Translations under genes and position numbers: made by a program | In this document: positions 33,587 through 45,600 of the stretch, piece after piece | How the letters are laid out: every line of letters begins with the position of its first letter | How positions within the stretch are numbered: the stretch's first letter is position 1 | Assembly (NCBI GenBank): GCA_932521025.1 | Contig: OW051471.1 | Location: forward strand, 3,534,001 to 3,598,000 | Origin: Oscheius onirici | Lineage: Eukaryota > Nematoda > Chromadorea > Rhabditida > Rhabditidae | Reading direction: 5' to 3' | DNA: 64,000 nucleotides | Notes under the pieces: model-generated | The model's input: only the letters and a program-made list of their open reading frames with translations | What the model was told of the DNA's origin: nothing | Databases searched by the model: none

Positions 33587-36086
33587 ATGAGTATTGTGCT
33601 GGTCTCGACGGAAGGAGAACGATATCCGGTACGTCTTTCGTCCTTTGTGATGAGAAAAATTACTAAGATTACGAATCAAATGGCGGAGCTGTCGGCGACA
33701 CTGGAACAGATGATTTACGCGACGGCATCGAATGACGAGGGCGCAGAAGTTGCCGTTCCTCTTACTTTCAAAAAGAAGGCTGTCCGGAAACTTGGTGAGA
33801 TTATTTTACCTATGAAAATAGTAGGTGGCGCATTCTCAATTAGGAAATACCTGCAAAATACGTAAAAAAAGAATACCTGCAGGCAAGATCTCTGAACAGA
33901 TTCAGGCTATATTCGTTTCTATTCTGTCAAGATACCGTGGAAAGTTACACTCGTTATAACCCTTTTTCTAGCTTACAATTAGAAAATCGCATTTTCTAAT
34001 TACATCCATTTCAAATGTTTTGCCCCAATTCTGTCAATTTTGCCGATTTCTGCGCTGCGACGTTCTTCACCATTTTCAGTGCATTTCTTAACTTCTTCCT
34101 CTAAAATCACACAGACGTATGGTTTGTTCAAAAAGTCGACGACATACAGTAACCCATTTGATTCTGTTCGAGACCACAAATTTTGGCGAACTTTTAAAAA
34201 GTCTTTAAAATTCCTTCTGCAGTTCTCACCGAAAAAAAATTTCTGTTATTTTTATCATTTTATTTTATAACAGCAGCTTCCGCAGACGTACATGCAGTGA
34301 AGTAAAACGAAGTGCTATTTCTCGAATTGAAAGCCCCCATTTTGAAAGCTCGCCAAAATTGGTGGTCTCGAACAGAATCAAATGGGTTACTGTATGTCGT
34401 CGAATTTTTGAACAAACCATATGTTGCACTTGAAATTGACCGGAAATTCATTATTTTGGGTTTTTTATTTATTTTCTGTTTTTTTTTCTATCAAAATAGA
34501 TAGATTGATTCATTCCTCATCTTTTAAGACCAAGACCAGCCGTTTATATGGGCTAAAGGCTTAGCTAAGCCCAAAACAACCAAACATGGCTTGTGAAATT
34601 GTTGGTTGTACTCAGGCTTGTTGATTTTGGGCCGCCGGGCCGCGCCCTGATTGGGCGGTATTTAAAAAAAAACAGTTTTTTGCATTTGTAAGTGCTTTAT
34701 ACTTATTTTTTCGTCTTCTAGGTGGTTTTAATCGATCCAAAAAATTACCCTAGAAACGACTATTCCGGCAAAAAAATTGAAGAGAAAATATGGAGAAAGG
34801 CAAAATTATTGAAAAACTGTGTTTTCGTCTATTTCTCCATATTTTCTCTACAATTTTTTGCCGGAATAGTTGTTTCTAGTGTAGTTTTTCACGCTGAAAC
34901 GATTAAAACTACCTAGAAGTCAAAAAAATGAGTATAAAGCACTTAAAATGCAAAAAACTGCTTTTTTTTTTAAATACTGCCCAATCAGGGCGCGGCCCGG
35001 CGGCCCAAAATCAACAAGCCTGGTTGTACTGCAGTAGGCGCCTCCCTTCGTTCAAACATTTTTGGCGCGAATTCCCAAACTGGCCTGAAACTGCGCTTTT
35101 TACCATTTCCTTCCATTTTTCACATTTTTAAGCGTGCTTAATGAATTCAGCCTAGATGTGGAAATTGGTCTAAAATAGGCAGAAGTGGAAGACAAATGTC
35201 CGAGGACGGCTTATAAAGTGCAAGCGTCGGTTTCATGATATTTTCGACTAGTTTTCACGTCCTGGCGGTTGCTTTCATGCTGAATTCGATAAACTTGGTT
35301 ATAAACAGGGAAAAAGAGAAGAAAAATGGTGAAAAACGCGAGTTTAGGATTGTTTGAACGAAGGGAGGCGCCTACTGCAGTACAACCAAATTGTTTTCAA
35401 GTGTATTTTTCCGATTTTTTTGGTCGTTTTGGTATCAAAACGTACCAAATAGGATATTCTACAATAATAAAAGAAAATACAATAAAAAAAAATCGATAAA
35501 AATAGAAAAAGCGAAATTTCCGGTCAATATCAACGGCTGGTCAATTTCAACTGCAACACATACATCGTTACGCTTTCGAGTAACAGAGATTGACTTCAAT
35601 ACGCGTATTCGAAAAGTGCCAAAAGTGAATCCATTCGGGTTTCCGTGATACCATATTCCTTTGTAACCTATACAATTTTTTTAGTGGAATGGATGAAGTT
35701 ATACGTCATCAATCAACAGCAAGCCGGCAGTTCTGAACAGCCATCGGTATCTCTTTTAATCGAAATTCCATATAAAACACAATTTGCAGACTGATACCAT
35801 ACCGAATTGGCAAAGACGCTTCTACCAGTCTCTTTCTCACAAACGACTGCTGTCGCTTTTGAATCTAGCCAATTTCCTGCATGTGGCTCGCCTTGTCGAC
35901 ACTGGCTCGACATTTATTTCCGAAAAACTTGTAGTAAGTTGGCATTTTCAGCAGTTCCTGTAACGGAAATTGTAGAAAAAGACGGTTGAAGAAGCCCGCG
36001 CCTGTCTCGGACAGAAGAACGACTTTTCGGCGACGGAAGAGCGAGAAAGCAACGAGAGGCTCGGCTGGCTGATGGACAAATTTTGA
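33587..36086 (+). CDS. SKP1: SKP1-like SCF ubiquitin ligase adaptor
   Basis: Five exons (33587-33628, 33668-33794, 35685-35746, 35790-35933, 35976-36086) join in phase to 161 aa, the usual SKP1 length. The N-terminal BTB/POZ fold is seen in MSIVLVSTEGERYP...ELSATLEQMI and VPLTFKKKAVRKLVEWMKLY. A helix follows (LSHKRLLSLLNLANFLHVAR), and the C-terminal F-box-binding region is KKTVEEARACLGQKNDFSAT...WLMDKF. SKP1 links cullin-1 to F-box proteins in cytoplasm and nucleus. Sequence is quite divergent, as in expanded nematode SKP1-related families. Intron 1 is 39 nt, a multiple of three, and free of stops. I call it an intron because removing it restores the family spacing exactly. Intron 3 (1.9 kb) holds nested transposons. 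Confidence 0.9.
34118..34421. repeat. Inverted-repeat element in SKP1-like intron 3
   Basis: TATGGTTTGTTCAAAAAGTC is mirrored by GAATTTTTGAACAAACCATA. The arms of about 85 bp include ACAGTAACCCATTTGATTCT and its complement. The flanks show no convincing duplication. Probably a decayed MITE. Confidence 0.7.
34604..35387. mobile_element. Foldback/hAT-like element with GGTTGTACTGCAGTAGG termini, host of a nested MITE
   Basis: GGTTGTACT (34604-34612) resumes at 35031 as GCAGTAGGCGCCTCCCTTCG after a nested insertion. The right end TTGAACGAAGGGAGGCGCC...TACAACC finishes at 35387. AAATTGTT is duplicated at 34596-34603 and 35388-35395 (8 bp). Without the insert the element is about 366 bp, with arms near 37 bp. 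It sits in SKP1-like intron 3. Confidence 0.88.
34613..35022. mobile_element. hAT-like MITE, 410 bp, nested in another element
   Basis: Same family as 31358-31768 and nearly identical, in opposite internal orientation. Ends are CAGGCTTGTT and AACAAGCCTG, and GTTGTACT is duplicated at 34605-34612 and 35023-35030. The duplicated bases belong to the terminal repeat of the surrounding element, so this insertion is the younger of the two. Confidence 0.93.
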
Positions 36087-36847
36087 TCTCGTAAATTTTG
36101 TCTTAATTTGTAAACTTGACCAGCCGTCTACGACGGCTTTCGCCGCCCTTGCGCCTGCGGCGCTCACGTACGTAACCACTGATGTCCTAGTTCAGATTAC
36201 CAAACATCATTACGGTTGAGATAGTTTAGATTCCCCCAGACGCGTTCCCCTCAAAAAAAAAACTCTCGTTCTATAAAAGATTAACGTGACAAAGCTTGAC
36301 ATGTTACGCTAGTCTCGACAACTGTGCGGACAACCACTACAGACAGACAGACGGACACCGTTGCACTTTAGTAAAGAAAGATCTCTTTTTTCTGTTCTGT
36401 TAGAAAGCATGAACGAAAACAATAGAAGTGCGTAGGAAACAGCATAAAATCAGCAAAGGCCGGATATGGTTAAAAATCTTTACAGTGGATTTAACAGTAT
36501 TTTTGCGATTGTATTTTTTATAAGTTCCATAAGGGTTACTGGATTTGTTCTATTCGTTGATAGGAGATCGGGTCTTCTTTGATCCGGCTGTGCTACCGGT
36601 CTCCTGCGTCGTTCATGGATATACATCACATGACACATGACTGGTGAAGCAAGCCAAGTAATACGCCAACAATTTCCGATCAAACGACCGATCAGCTTGA
36701 CAACTGAACATTTTGTGAGCTTTGCGGACAAGGAAAATACTACAGATTGAATTTGTTCCTAGACGAGGTGACCAAACAACTACAGTTCAAGAAGAGTCAG
36801 GAAAAGAACATTTCACAATATTATTTCTTTCGGTGATAATGAAACCT

Positions 36848-36853
36848 TTTATT
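36848..36853 (-). terminator. Poly(A) signal for the small membrane protein gene
   Basis: AATAAA on the minus strand begins two bases after the TGA stop at 36856, giving an extremely short 3' UTR if used. Confidence 0.6.
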
Positions 36854-36855
36854 AG

Positions 36856-37329
36856 TCATTTTTCAGCAGCTTTCTTTCTTCTCCAACGAGCCTCGATATC
36901 TTCGGTCTTGGCCGTCTTCGTGGTGGCCATTTTCCTGTTCCTCTTCTTGTCCTCATTCTCTGCCATCGTCTTGGTCACATCTTCCGTCGTCCGAGTGCCC
37001 GTGGTGAAACCGGCTTCGTCTTCGTTCAGACGTCGAATCGGATCGCCGTGTTTCCTGACGTCCGGATCGGCTCGTCTCAGCAGACTCGAATGTTCCTTCG
37101 TGATCCAGTGACTCTTTCTCGGCTGCGCGTCGTCCATCGACATTCGCCAAATCTCCTCGGATGGACTGAAGTTGGGAGAAGGGCGAGCTGGAGACTTGCG
37201 CACGTAGTGATGGCTGTGCGGTCTCGTCATCCACTCGTGGCCAAAAGCAGCCCCAAAGTAGACGAGAAGAAGTAGAAGAACGGAGTTCGCAGCGATGAGA
37301 ACACTATCCGCAAGCACATCCGCGTCCAT
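36856..37329 (-). CDS. Small single-pass membrane protein, 157 aa, unknown function
   Basis: Single exon. The frame opens further up at 37365, but I choose the ATG at 37329 because a splice acceptor (ATTTCAACAG) lies 9 nt before it. Residues about 8-28 form a hydrophobic helix (VLIAANSVLLLLLVYFGAAF) after a short acidic N-terminus. The rest is soluble, basic and low in complexity: a His/Arg/Pro segment (WMTRPHSHHYVRKSP), WRMSMDDAQPRKSHW, and a Lys/Arg-rich tail RWRRKKAAEK. It looks like a type-II or tail-out anchored protein. I do not recognise the family. It is convergent with the SKP1-like gene. Confidence 0.72.
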   Translation of the reverse strand: MDADVLADSVLIAANSVLLLLLVYFGAAFGHEWMTRPHSHHYVRKSPARPSPNFSPSEEIWRMSMDDAQPRKSHWITKEHSSLLRRADPDVRKHGDPIRRLNEDEAGFTTGTRTTEDVTKTMAENEDKKRNRKMATTKTAKTEDIEARWRRKKAAEK

Positions 37330-37707
37330 TTTGATTTCCTGTTGAAATAGCTTCTGCCCAAACACACGAGTTTCTAACTTGTCAACACTTGTGAACTTTT
37401 ATCTCGCTTTGCTCGATTCGTCAAAACTAATCAGACGAACGCGCTTTCCTTGGAACTCATTCTATCGTCAGTGTATCGTTTGTGCTCTCGTCGTCTTCGA
37501 AATCAGGTCAGGTGTTTCTACTTTTCCCAACTTTTGCACGCTATCTCAACTGCCCTTTCCCTCTCCACCTTGAATAGGATCTGGGTCTGTCCCGAACTAC
37601 CCAGATACGAAGGCTCGAGTCTTCCGCTCGTGTGCCGATTCGGGTTTCGGTATCGACCTGCTCGGAGCGTCTAGCAATCGGGTATTGGTTCGAGTTGCCG
37701 AGGTGTG

Positions 37708-38029
37708 AAGAGTTCTTATGTCTTTGATAGTTTCTTTGGAGTCTGGGTGACTGGAACGGAGTGACAAGGGGAGAAGGAAAGGTACAGTAGGATTGAGACT
37801 CGCTAAAGTAGAACGGACCGGGCGATCCGTTCAGGTCCTACATTTTGAAATTAGGCTAAGAAGGGGATGGGTTTACAAATATAATTTCAGTAGTTTCTTT
37901 GGAGGGTCAGGGAGAGTGACTGGAGGAGAGTAACAAAGGAGGAATGAAAGGGAAACCACGACTAGGGCTCTGTGACAGAGCGAAGTCATGAATTTCTACT
38001 TTAGCCCTGGAAGGGCGTTGCCAACCTTG
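37708..38029 (-). repeat. R1 repeat, minus-oriented copy
   Basis: TTTGATAGTTTCTTTGGAGT, TCAGGGAGAGTGACTGGAGG, AATGAAAGGGAAACCACGAC and the terminus AGGGCGTTGCCAACCTTG at 38029 match the other copies closely. Intergenic, right of the small membrane protein gene. Confidence 0.88.
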
Positions 38030-38479
38030 TTGGATTCATGTTCTTACTGGAAATCTTCTACCCTTGTTCTTCCACTTAGTCGACGTGGATACTGCAAAGG
38101 TAGATTATAACCGCAGTTGATATGTAGTATTCTGTGGTTTTCAATGGCAACAGGATGTTCAAAGTTTCCTCTTCTTCTTTTCAGATCTGTATAGTATTGC
38201 AATTGGAAGCCAGGCTTAATTTTATGGATCATTGTGAGGCTCCTGAAACAGACGCTTATTGGAAGTTTTTTTTGTGTCTACTCTGTTTTGGGATTTGTTT
38301 GACGACGTCGATGCTGTCAAGACAAAATTGGGCTTAGTCAGTCTGCCTTCCATTGTCCAAATCAGTTCAAATGATCTCTCCTTTTCACGAAAAGAATCCA
38401 CACTTTTCTCTTCGCAGTACATTTCACGGCAGTCAGTCAGAGCTTTTGGAACATGATAGTCAGCAACTAATTCTAATTT

Positions 38480-38845
38480 ATTTGCTAATCACGTCTAGGA
38501 TCGACGAGAGCATCTCTGAGATTTTTCCATTCCTCAGCAGTTCGCCTCCACCATATGTGTCCAGCTTGCTCTCTTACAACGTCCATCCATCTACACCGTT
38601 GTCGGCCTGCTCGTCTTGTACCTTGTCTAGGGATCCATTCAGTTACTCGCTTTGCCCAGCGTGTAGGTTTCATCCAAGTGATTCGTTGAGCCCAGCTGAG
38701 TTTTTTGCTGATAGCAAGTTTGTTCCAATCCTTTAGCTTAGAGACTCGTCACAATCACTCATTCGTCCATCTATTTAGCAGAGATATTCCGAGAAGCTTT
38801 CTTTCCATCCTATGCTGTGCTACTCCCAACTAAAAGAAAATATAT
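38480..38845 (-). pseudogene. LINE 3' remnant (RTE-like C-terminus)
   Basis: On the minus strand, VAQHRMERKLLGISLLNRWT is followed after stops and shifts by RWAKRVTEWIPRQGTRRAG and RWMDVVREQAGHIW. This is the usual C-terminal tail after the RT domain of RTE-like LINEs and matches in style the tails of the elements at 18946 and 21947. No RT core remains. Confidence 0.8.
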
Positions 38846-39611
38846 TAGTTACTGCTGTCAAGTAGAGATGTATTGTATTTGTCTGCTGACGACGAATATA
38901 GTGCATCATTTCTTTGGTTGAAGCAAAATCAGACCATCACTTCCAATAAGCTTGATCCGGATTTTTCATCACAATCTGACACTCATAACCGTCTGCCCTT
39001 CCTCCCGATTGCAGCAATAGTAACATCTTCAAGAACCCCGAATGTTACGAATAAAAAGAATACCGAGAAAAGAGAATGTTTTATTTATGTACATTCAATA
39101 TTTTACGTTCAAAGCCATATAATTACTATGATTGCAACTGACAGGAGAAGTTGGATAAATAGAATGTAAGCTTGACACACAACGTTTGTAGAGGAAAACC
39201 GAGAAAAGAGGTTGGGACCTAGCGCGCGTCTATTTTGAAAGTCACTAGCCGAAAACTATGTGGAAAACAACGGGGAAACACACGGCTGTTGTTAGCAAGA
39301 CTGGAGAGGAGATACTGTATGTTCAAAGAAAAATATTGCAAAGACATTTGTGTGGAGAGAAGGAAAGAGGGCGCCGGGCAATTTCTAGCCAAATCGCTAA
39401 AGCTCAACACTGATAAAGCCCCTAAACCGAAGAAAAAAGAATACTGAGAGTTTTTGAAGGAGAGAACCGGGAAGAGAGAAGGTGGACCGGGGGACTCAAC
39501 TCGGGATAAAAGTCTCTTTCACTCTAAAGAAGGGCTATAGGATATGATCATTTTGAGGGTCACAGGAGTGTGGGAGGAAAGCACGTGTATAGGAGGAAAA
39601 GATGTGTACAA
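38846..39611. other. Intergenic stretch, no supportable gene
   Basis: A 98-codon open frame at 38873-39169 (+) has no recognisable domain and atypical composition. I see no splice-consistent gene here. It is the downstream flank of the nuclear receptor gene. Confidence 0.45.
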
Positions 39612-42600
39612 CTAGAACAGACTGGGCTGCTCGTCACCACTACTGATGGTAGTCGAACCAGAGGAGGGCAACAGAGTATCGGAGCCGCGTCGTTCAAACA
39701 TGTTCAGAACGTCCATCTTGAGGACGAAGGGAATGACAGTCTCGATGGACAGACTGCCGATGAGACCGGAAAAGAACAGCTCGACCAGAACGGACTCCTT
39801 GAACCAGCGAAGACAGGGCAAGAGTTGCAGTAGTCGAGAGTACCTGAAAGAAGGAGTTGATCACCATGTTTCTAATTAAAATCCTTTTCTGTAAATTCAG
39901 ACTTGAAGATAACTTTTGACAGAGTTCGCAGAATGTTCGGACAAAGTTTGTCAGAACTCAAGACGACCAGAAGACCATAACTTATCCCCATTTAGCTGGC
40001 CATTCTTTTGATGACTACTTATCGGGGAACTAATGCTTTTGTACGATTTGTAAAGCATATATAAGACTGGCCTTTTAAATGAAAAAAAAAACGGAGCTGA
40101 ACTGGAATTCAGTTTACGCATAACTATGTGTCAGAAAATAACGGTTGATACAGAATTCGACCAAAGTGGTCGCTATGACCAGATGCACATGTCAGATGAA
40201 CTGTTCTAGTGCTATTTCTGAACAACTCGGACGAACACGGCAGTTATGTCGTTTTTTATTGTATCACTTCCGCATTATACGGAGCAGATAACCAATAGTG
40301 AATGAGAGCCAAGTTGAGTAAAAGTCATGCTTCCAAAGACATGTAATTTGACAGAAACACGCCCAGAAGTTTTTTTCTGATTCAAGCAGAAAGTTTTCAA
40401 CCAACCTCTCGATGGCTATAGACGTGGAAGGTGATGTTATATGTGTCTCATTGTCCTCGGAATTGGAGTCTTCATTGCACGAACTGGTGCTCATAAGATG
40501 CTCATAAAGCTCATGGCATGCCAGCATATTCGCTTGTTTCGTTTCACCGGTACACATTGAGCTAGGTAGATCTGAATCCCAATATATTTTCCCTCAAACA
40601 TTCAAAACAAACCATTAGCAGTAAAGGAGATGAGTTTGAGGTAGGCGAACTCAATGGCACTCAGTTTGACATTTTCGAAGCGCTGCTGGAGCTGGAGAAG
40701 CTGTCGGATCTGATGGTCCACTTCTTCGAACTTTTCCTGCTTCAGCTGGCCTATTTTGGAGCAGGCCGAGAGGTGAGCACTCATGGCGTCGAGCATTCTT
40801 CGAAGACCAACGTGGTCAGAGGACTGCATCAGGCCGAGAATGAACAGGTCACACCATTTCGTCTTCATGACAGATTCCAGTGACGACGATCTGAAAGAGT
40901 CTTCTTTATGTTTCCATTTTTTAATGTTGTGGTTCCTAATATGATCTTACAGTAATCTCAACCCAAATTTAAATGTTCTCAGATTCAAACTTCTTTCTTA
41001 TTTTGGGTCTTATTCGTAGTCAAATGAACTTGAACTAAGGGTTCTTCGGATCCGTCTGTTTGTTTGAAGTTGGGCTGTTTTTGACCATCTTACTTGTCAC
41101 ATCAAAATCTTCTAACTTTGCCTGTTAACACTTGTCAGTAGAAATTCTCTAGCTGAAATTGCCAAAAATGCCATTTTTGATCTTGTTAGGCTAGCAAACT
41201 GTATAGGTCGGAGAGTCATCAATTTCCAAAATCTTCTAGAGAGTCGCTAAACTGTTCGCTTTTGAGCATTCTGTCGTGTTTGGTCTATGATTCTCTGACA
41301 AACTGGTCAATCCGTTCTAAAACTGACAAAAGAGTTCTAAAAAGGACTAGAAAGAAATAAAAAAAGTACAAAAATCTGGTCTGAACTTCTTAGAGGATAA
41401 CACTCATGGACATCAAGATAAGAGTTTATCATCACCCCAGTTGGAATCGAACCCTGGCCGCGGCGTTTTCCAGCCGCGACTCTTCGCTCTGCGCCACGCA
41501 AACAGGCCAGCATCGACCAAACAAAACTCACTTTAGCCCCATGCGGACGTCTTTCATCCAATGGACAGATAGGAACAAGAGTCGCGAAGCCGTCTCGCAG
41601 ATGAACTGAATGTTCAATTCAGATGGAGCTGGCTGTGGAACTGGGAGATGGAATCTCGCTCGTTCTGCACTGAAGATCGGGCCGTCTTCACTGATCGAAG
41701 AGGCCGCATTTGAGGACGACGGTGAGGCGGAAGGGGCCAGTCCAATGACCGTCATAACATCGATTCCGGACTCTTCTTCACCCATCGACTCCTGAATTTC
41801 TACTGTGCAAAGGTAGTTAGTCAAAACGCACTCGTTTGATGGAAGAAAAGACATTCTCCGTCGGCGAATCCGTACTCTCTGCAGCTGCTGAACTCATCGG
41901 AGAACTGGCATTTTCTTCCTTCTTGACCAAAAGAAGCCTCTCCTGATTCTCCTGCTCCGTCTTGACGATGGCCAGAAGACCATTCATCAGCGGATTGTTG
42001 GTAAGAGGCTGAAATCCCTCTCTCAACTAATGAGGTCAGCGTCACCTCCAAAGCCTCTACTGACATATTCTGCGAGCGCTCTCTCTACTCTAATTGGCAT
42101 AATTACGAACAAGGCGAAGATTAGGATTGCGACCGACTTACCGTGGAAGTACTTCTCGGCGTTGAACTGCTGACCATGGTCGGAGGACTCTCCCCGGCCG
42201 AATGCTGGACCGGACGACGCTCTGCTTGCACAGCTGAAAAACCACTTTTGATCCCGAGCTACTTTTTTCGACTTGTGACACACGCATATTTGAGACCAAT
42301 TAGAGAGCCCTCGGGGCTCAACATCTGCTCTCGGGGTGTGTTAGCGACTATTTCCGGCAGCATGTAAGAGTTGAGCAGGTGATAAAAGGTCGCCAGACGT
42401 CAACACCAATATCGGGAGGTGACGGAGATTAGGACTGAGAGAGTCTCATCTCTTGTGATTGGTCAGTTCGTGATTTAGATAGTGAACAGAAACAGGCAGT
42501 GACTGCGAAACACAGAGTCTGAATCTTGCCTTCAGGTTTAACTATATACTGTTCTATAGAGAGTTAGTATTTTGGAAAGTGGTTGGAATCGAGATTACTT

Positions 42601-45600
42601 ATACGTTCCTTTTCAGAAGACCTAGAGCAGTGAGAGACACTTATGAAATACTGAGTACAATATCCGAATTTCAGTGGTCTTGGGAGTGAAAACTCAACAA
42701 AACCCTAACAATAAAAGCCAGTTCTTTAAGTTTTGTTCGATACGAGACTGAAGAGAACGAGTTATTTTCTCTTTCAAACAATTTTCTAACCTGCTAGTTA
42801 GCTTGGAACCTTTACGCTAAAGGTTCTAATGATAAAAGTTTGCGAATACTTTTGTGATAATGGCGATAGACTTATCAGACAAGAGAAACACCCTCAGAAT
42901 TTCAAGTTTCTACTGAAAGAGTTTCATATGTCTCGAATGATTTTAGTTTTTTTTTCAAAGATCAGAAAAAGACTCACATTCGCTCCTCATTCCCTGAGAG
43001 AGACACTTTTTCAAGCGACAGAACTGGCATCGGTTGCGATGAAACTTGGTCACCGGACAGTCCTTGCTCCCTCGACACACATATCCGATCTGTTTTCGTA
43101 TTGACCGCTTGAAGAAGCCTTTACAGCCTTCACATGACACCTACAGTTTTTTTTTAATTTATACTTGAAAGTCTCTACCGCTCCATAGTGCCGTCCACTG
43201 GCCTTGTCTCCACAAACAACGCAGATTTCTCCAGCGTCTCGGGAAGGAGCATCTCGAATGTCGGCGGGACCGAGAGGCACACGAGATCCCATCACTCCTG
43301 CCGCATTGGCCAGCTAAAAGAGAGATTTTAGAGACTCTTCTGTTGGCAAAGAAACACTGAATTATTCTGAAGGCAAAACCGCCTCTTTCTGAAGGAGTTG
43401 TGAAAAATAGAGAAATAACACCGTCTGGCGTTGCCCATGGAACCTCCTCATTTCGGACACGGCACAACATTAATTTGGCAAACGGGAGAGAAAAGCTTTT
43501 GCAGGGAAGCTGAGAACGGGGGAATCAGGAACTCTTAGCAAATTGACACTGGTCAACTGTGAATCTGGAGTCAGGAGAAGGTACACATTGTCCAGTAGAC
43601 TGACAGACTGACTGGTCAACTGACTGAGATTTCAAAGCAAGAGTCGTAAACATTCACCTAGTAATTAGGCACTGGTCAACAGGGGATCTAGACGAGTGAG
43701 TCAAAAATAGAACCTCCAGTAGACAAAATTTATCCGGAGCAAAAACCATGGGAACCCCGTAATATCTTCTCGTCGTGAAATTCATTAGTAGGACAGCAGG
43801 CGCAAAACAAAGAGTGTGTTTGCGGGCCGTAACAAAGTTGCCTTCATGCCTCAGACTCAACTCTGATTCAGGAAAAAAGTTCCATATGGGACATCCATCA
43901 AGAGACACCAGCTGCGAGACCTCCGTACACCTGGATTCCACTCGAGATACGGATCAGATGATATCACAAGGGATTGAGTCAAGTTGAGGAAAACAGCTGA
44001 ATTGGTAGAGAGACTCTTCCAGAAGTCTCTGCTGCCAGCCAGCTGGCCTGAAATACTATGCGGGAGGCGGCGAGGGTCAGAGGCCACCCTCCTCTCTCTC
44101 TCGCGATCAATGCAGGTGCCTCCCCGACACAACAAGGAGATTCCACTAGTCCTCAAAATGTAGTGGTGAACCACCTGGAACCAGGAATGGTAGTGTGTGG
44201 TCGCTACCGGAAGATGAGTCAACGAGTTGAAGACGTCTCTCGAGATGGGATCAGCTGGATTGGGAGAGAGTCAGCTGGCTCAAGATCTCGAGATGCACAG
44301 TGCGAGTTACTGATCCATAGGTCGAGTGAGTATAGCATATGAGAGCCATCTGAGAACAAGCACTGATTGAACTGCTACTGGAAAGTATGGGTCAGACTAC
44401 TGGTCGATGAGTCTAGACTGGGAGCTAGTCGAGCACAAAGATAGCTAACTGAACAGTTACTACTAGTTTCTGGTCAAACATATCAGATTTAATATGAAGA
44501 AATTCGGATTGAGCAATTAGTAAGAAAAAAGTTACAACTCTTACTAGCCTGTTCGGTGAGAGCAGATTTCTTAGAACCTAGAGTGGAAGTGTTACTGGAA
44601 CATAGTTTTTAGTAGTAGACTTCACAAATAGGAAGGCAGAATGTGAAATACAGGCAATGACAAGTGCAACAAGTATCAATGTGATCATAACAGTAAAGAT
44701 GGGAAAGTTAAGAGTCGAGCGAACCGGAAGAGACATAGAGGAAGAAGCTCTTTGAAGACTGGTCAAACATGAGAGACCCTTATTGTCAGAGTAAAGACAG
44801 ACTAATACTACTCCGAAAAGAGTACAGGACATTTCCAAAGAGGAGCAGGAAATAGCCGTAACCTCTGGCATGTGACCCTAAGGGGCAGTCGAGCCCTGTT
44901 ATCAGTCCCCCATTCTGATGTGGCATCGATTTGCAAACATATGAGGTTCCGGTTCATACTGAGGTCATCTTTATGGAGAGTCAAAAGGTCAAACTGAATG
45001 GTGCTGGGTCACGCACACTTACCACCAACAATGGCATTCCCACAATTTCTTTCGCTAAGCAAGGGGAAACGGCCAATAAATTTGTTGTAGCCAATTGAGT
45101 CTATGATTATCCAACAAAACGACTAGATCCCTCTGTCTGCCGTCGACCCCTGGAAGGCTTTAGGCGCACACGACCCGGGGCCGGTTCCAGCACACGGGGC
45201 TATTATCGAGTTCTTGTGTCACTGACCAGTTGCCTGGGGATCAAGTGTGTTGGAGATCTGGACCCGCGGCGTGACTAACGTGTTCTGTCGAAGGTCATAG
45301 CCTATGGCCCAAAAGCCGGTCAGAGAATGCGTAACCTTGTCCTTAACCCTCGAGATGCCAATAAGAGGAGAGAGCGAAGAGCCGGAACTTATTAGAGACG
45401 AGATGTGACTCTTCCACACACTTCTGATCCGCCTCTAATTGAGATGAGAAAACTGCCCATAGCCAAGGATGAGAACACAACATTCTATTCCAGATTCTTT
45501 CAAAGTCTCATTTAGCAGGTCAACCTGTAATTTTTCGAAAAACAGTAATGAACTGAAATGTGTGTATCCAAAGAAATTAGTTTTTTCTAGTTCGTTGCGG

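Noticed and set aside
38873-39169. 98-codon open frame (+)
   Set aside because: Flanked by LINE debris, with no conserved features or splice context.
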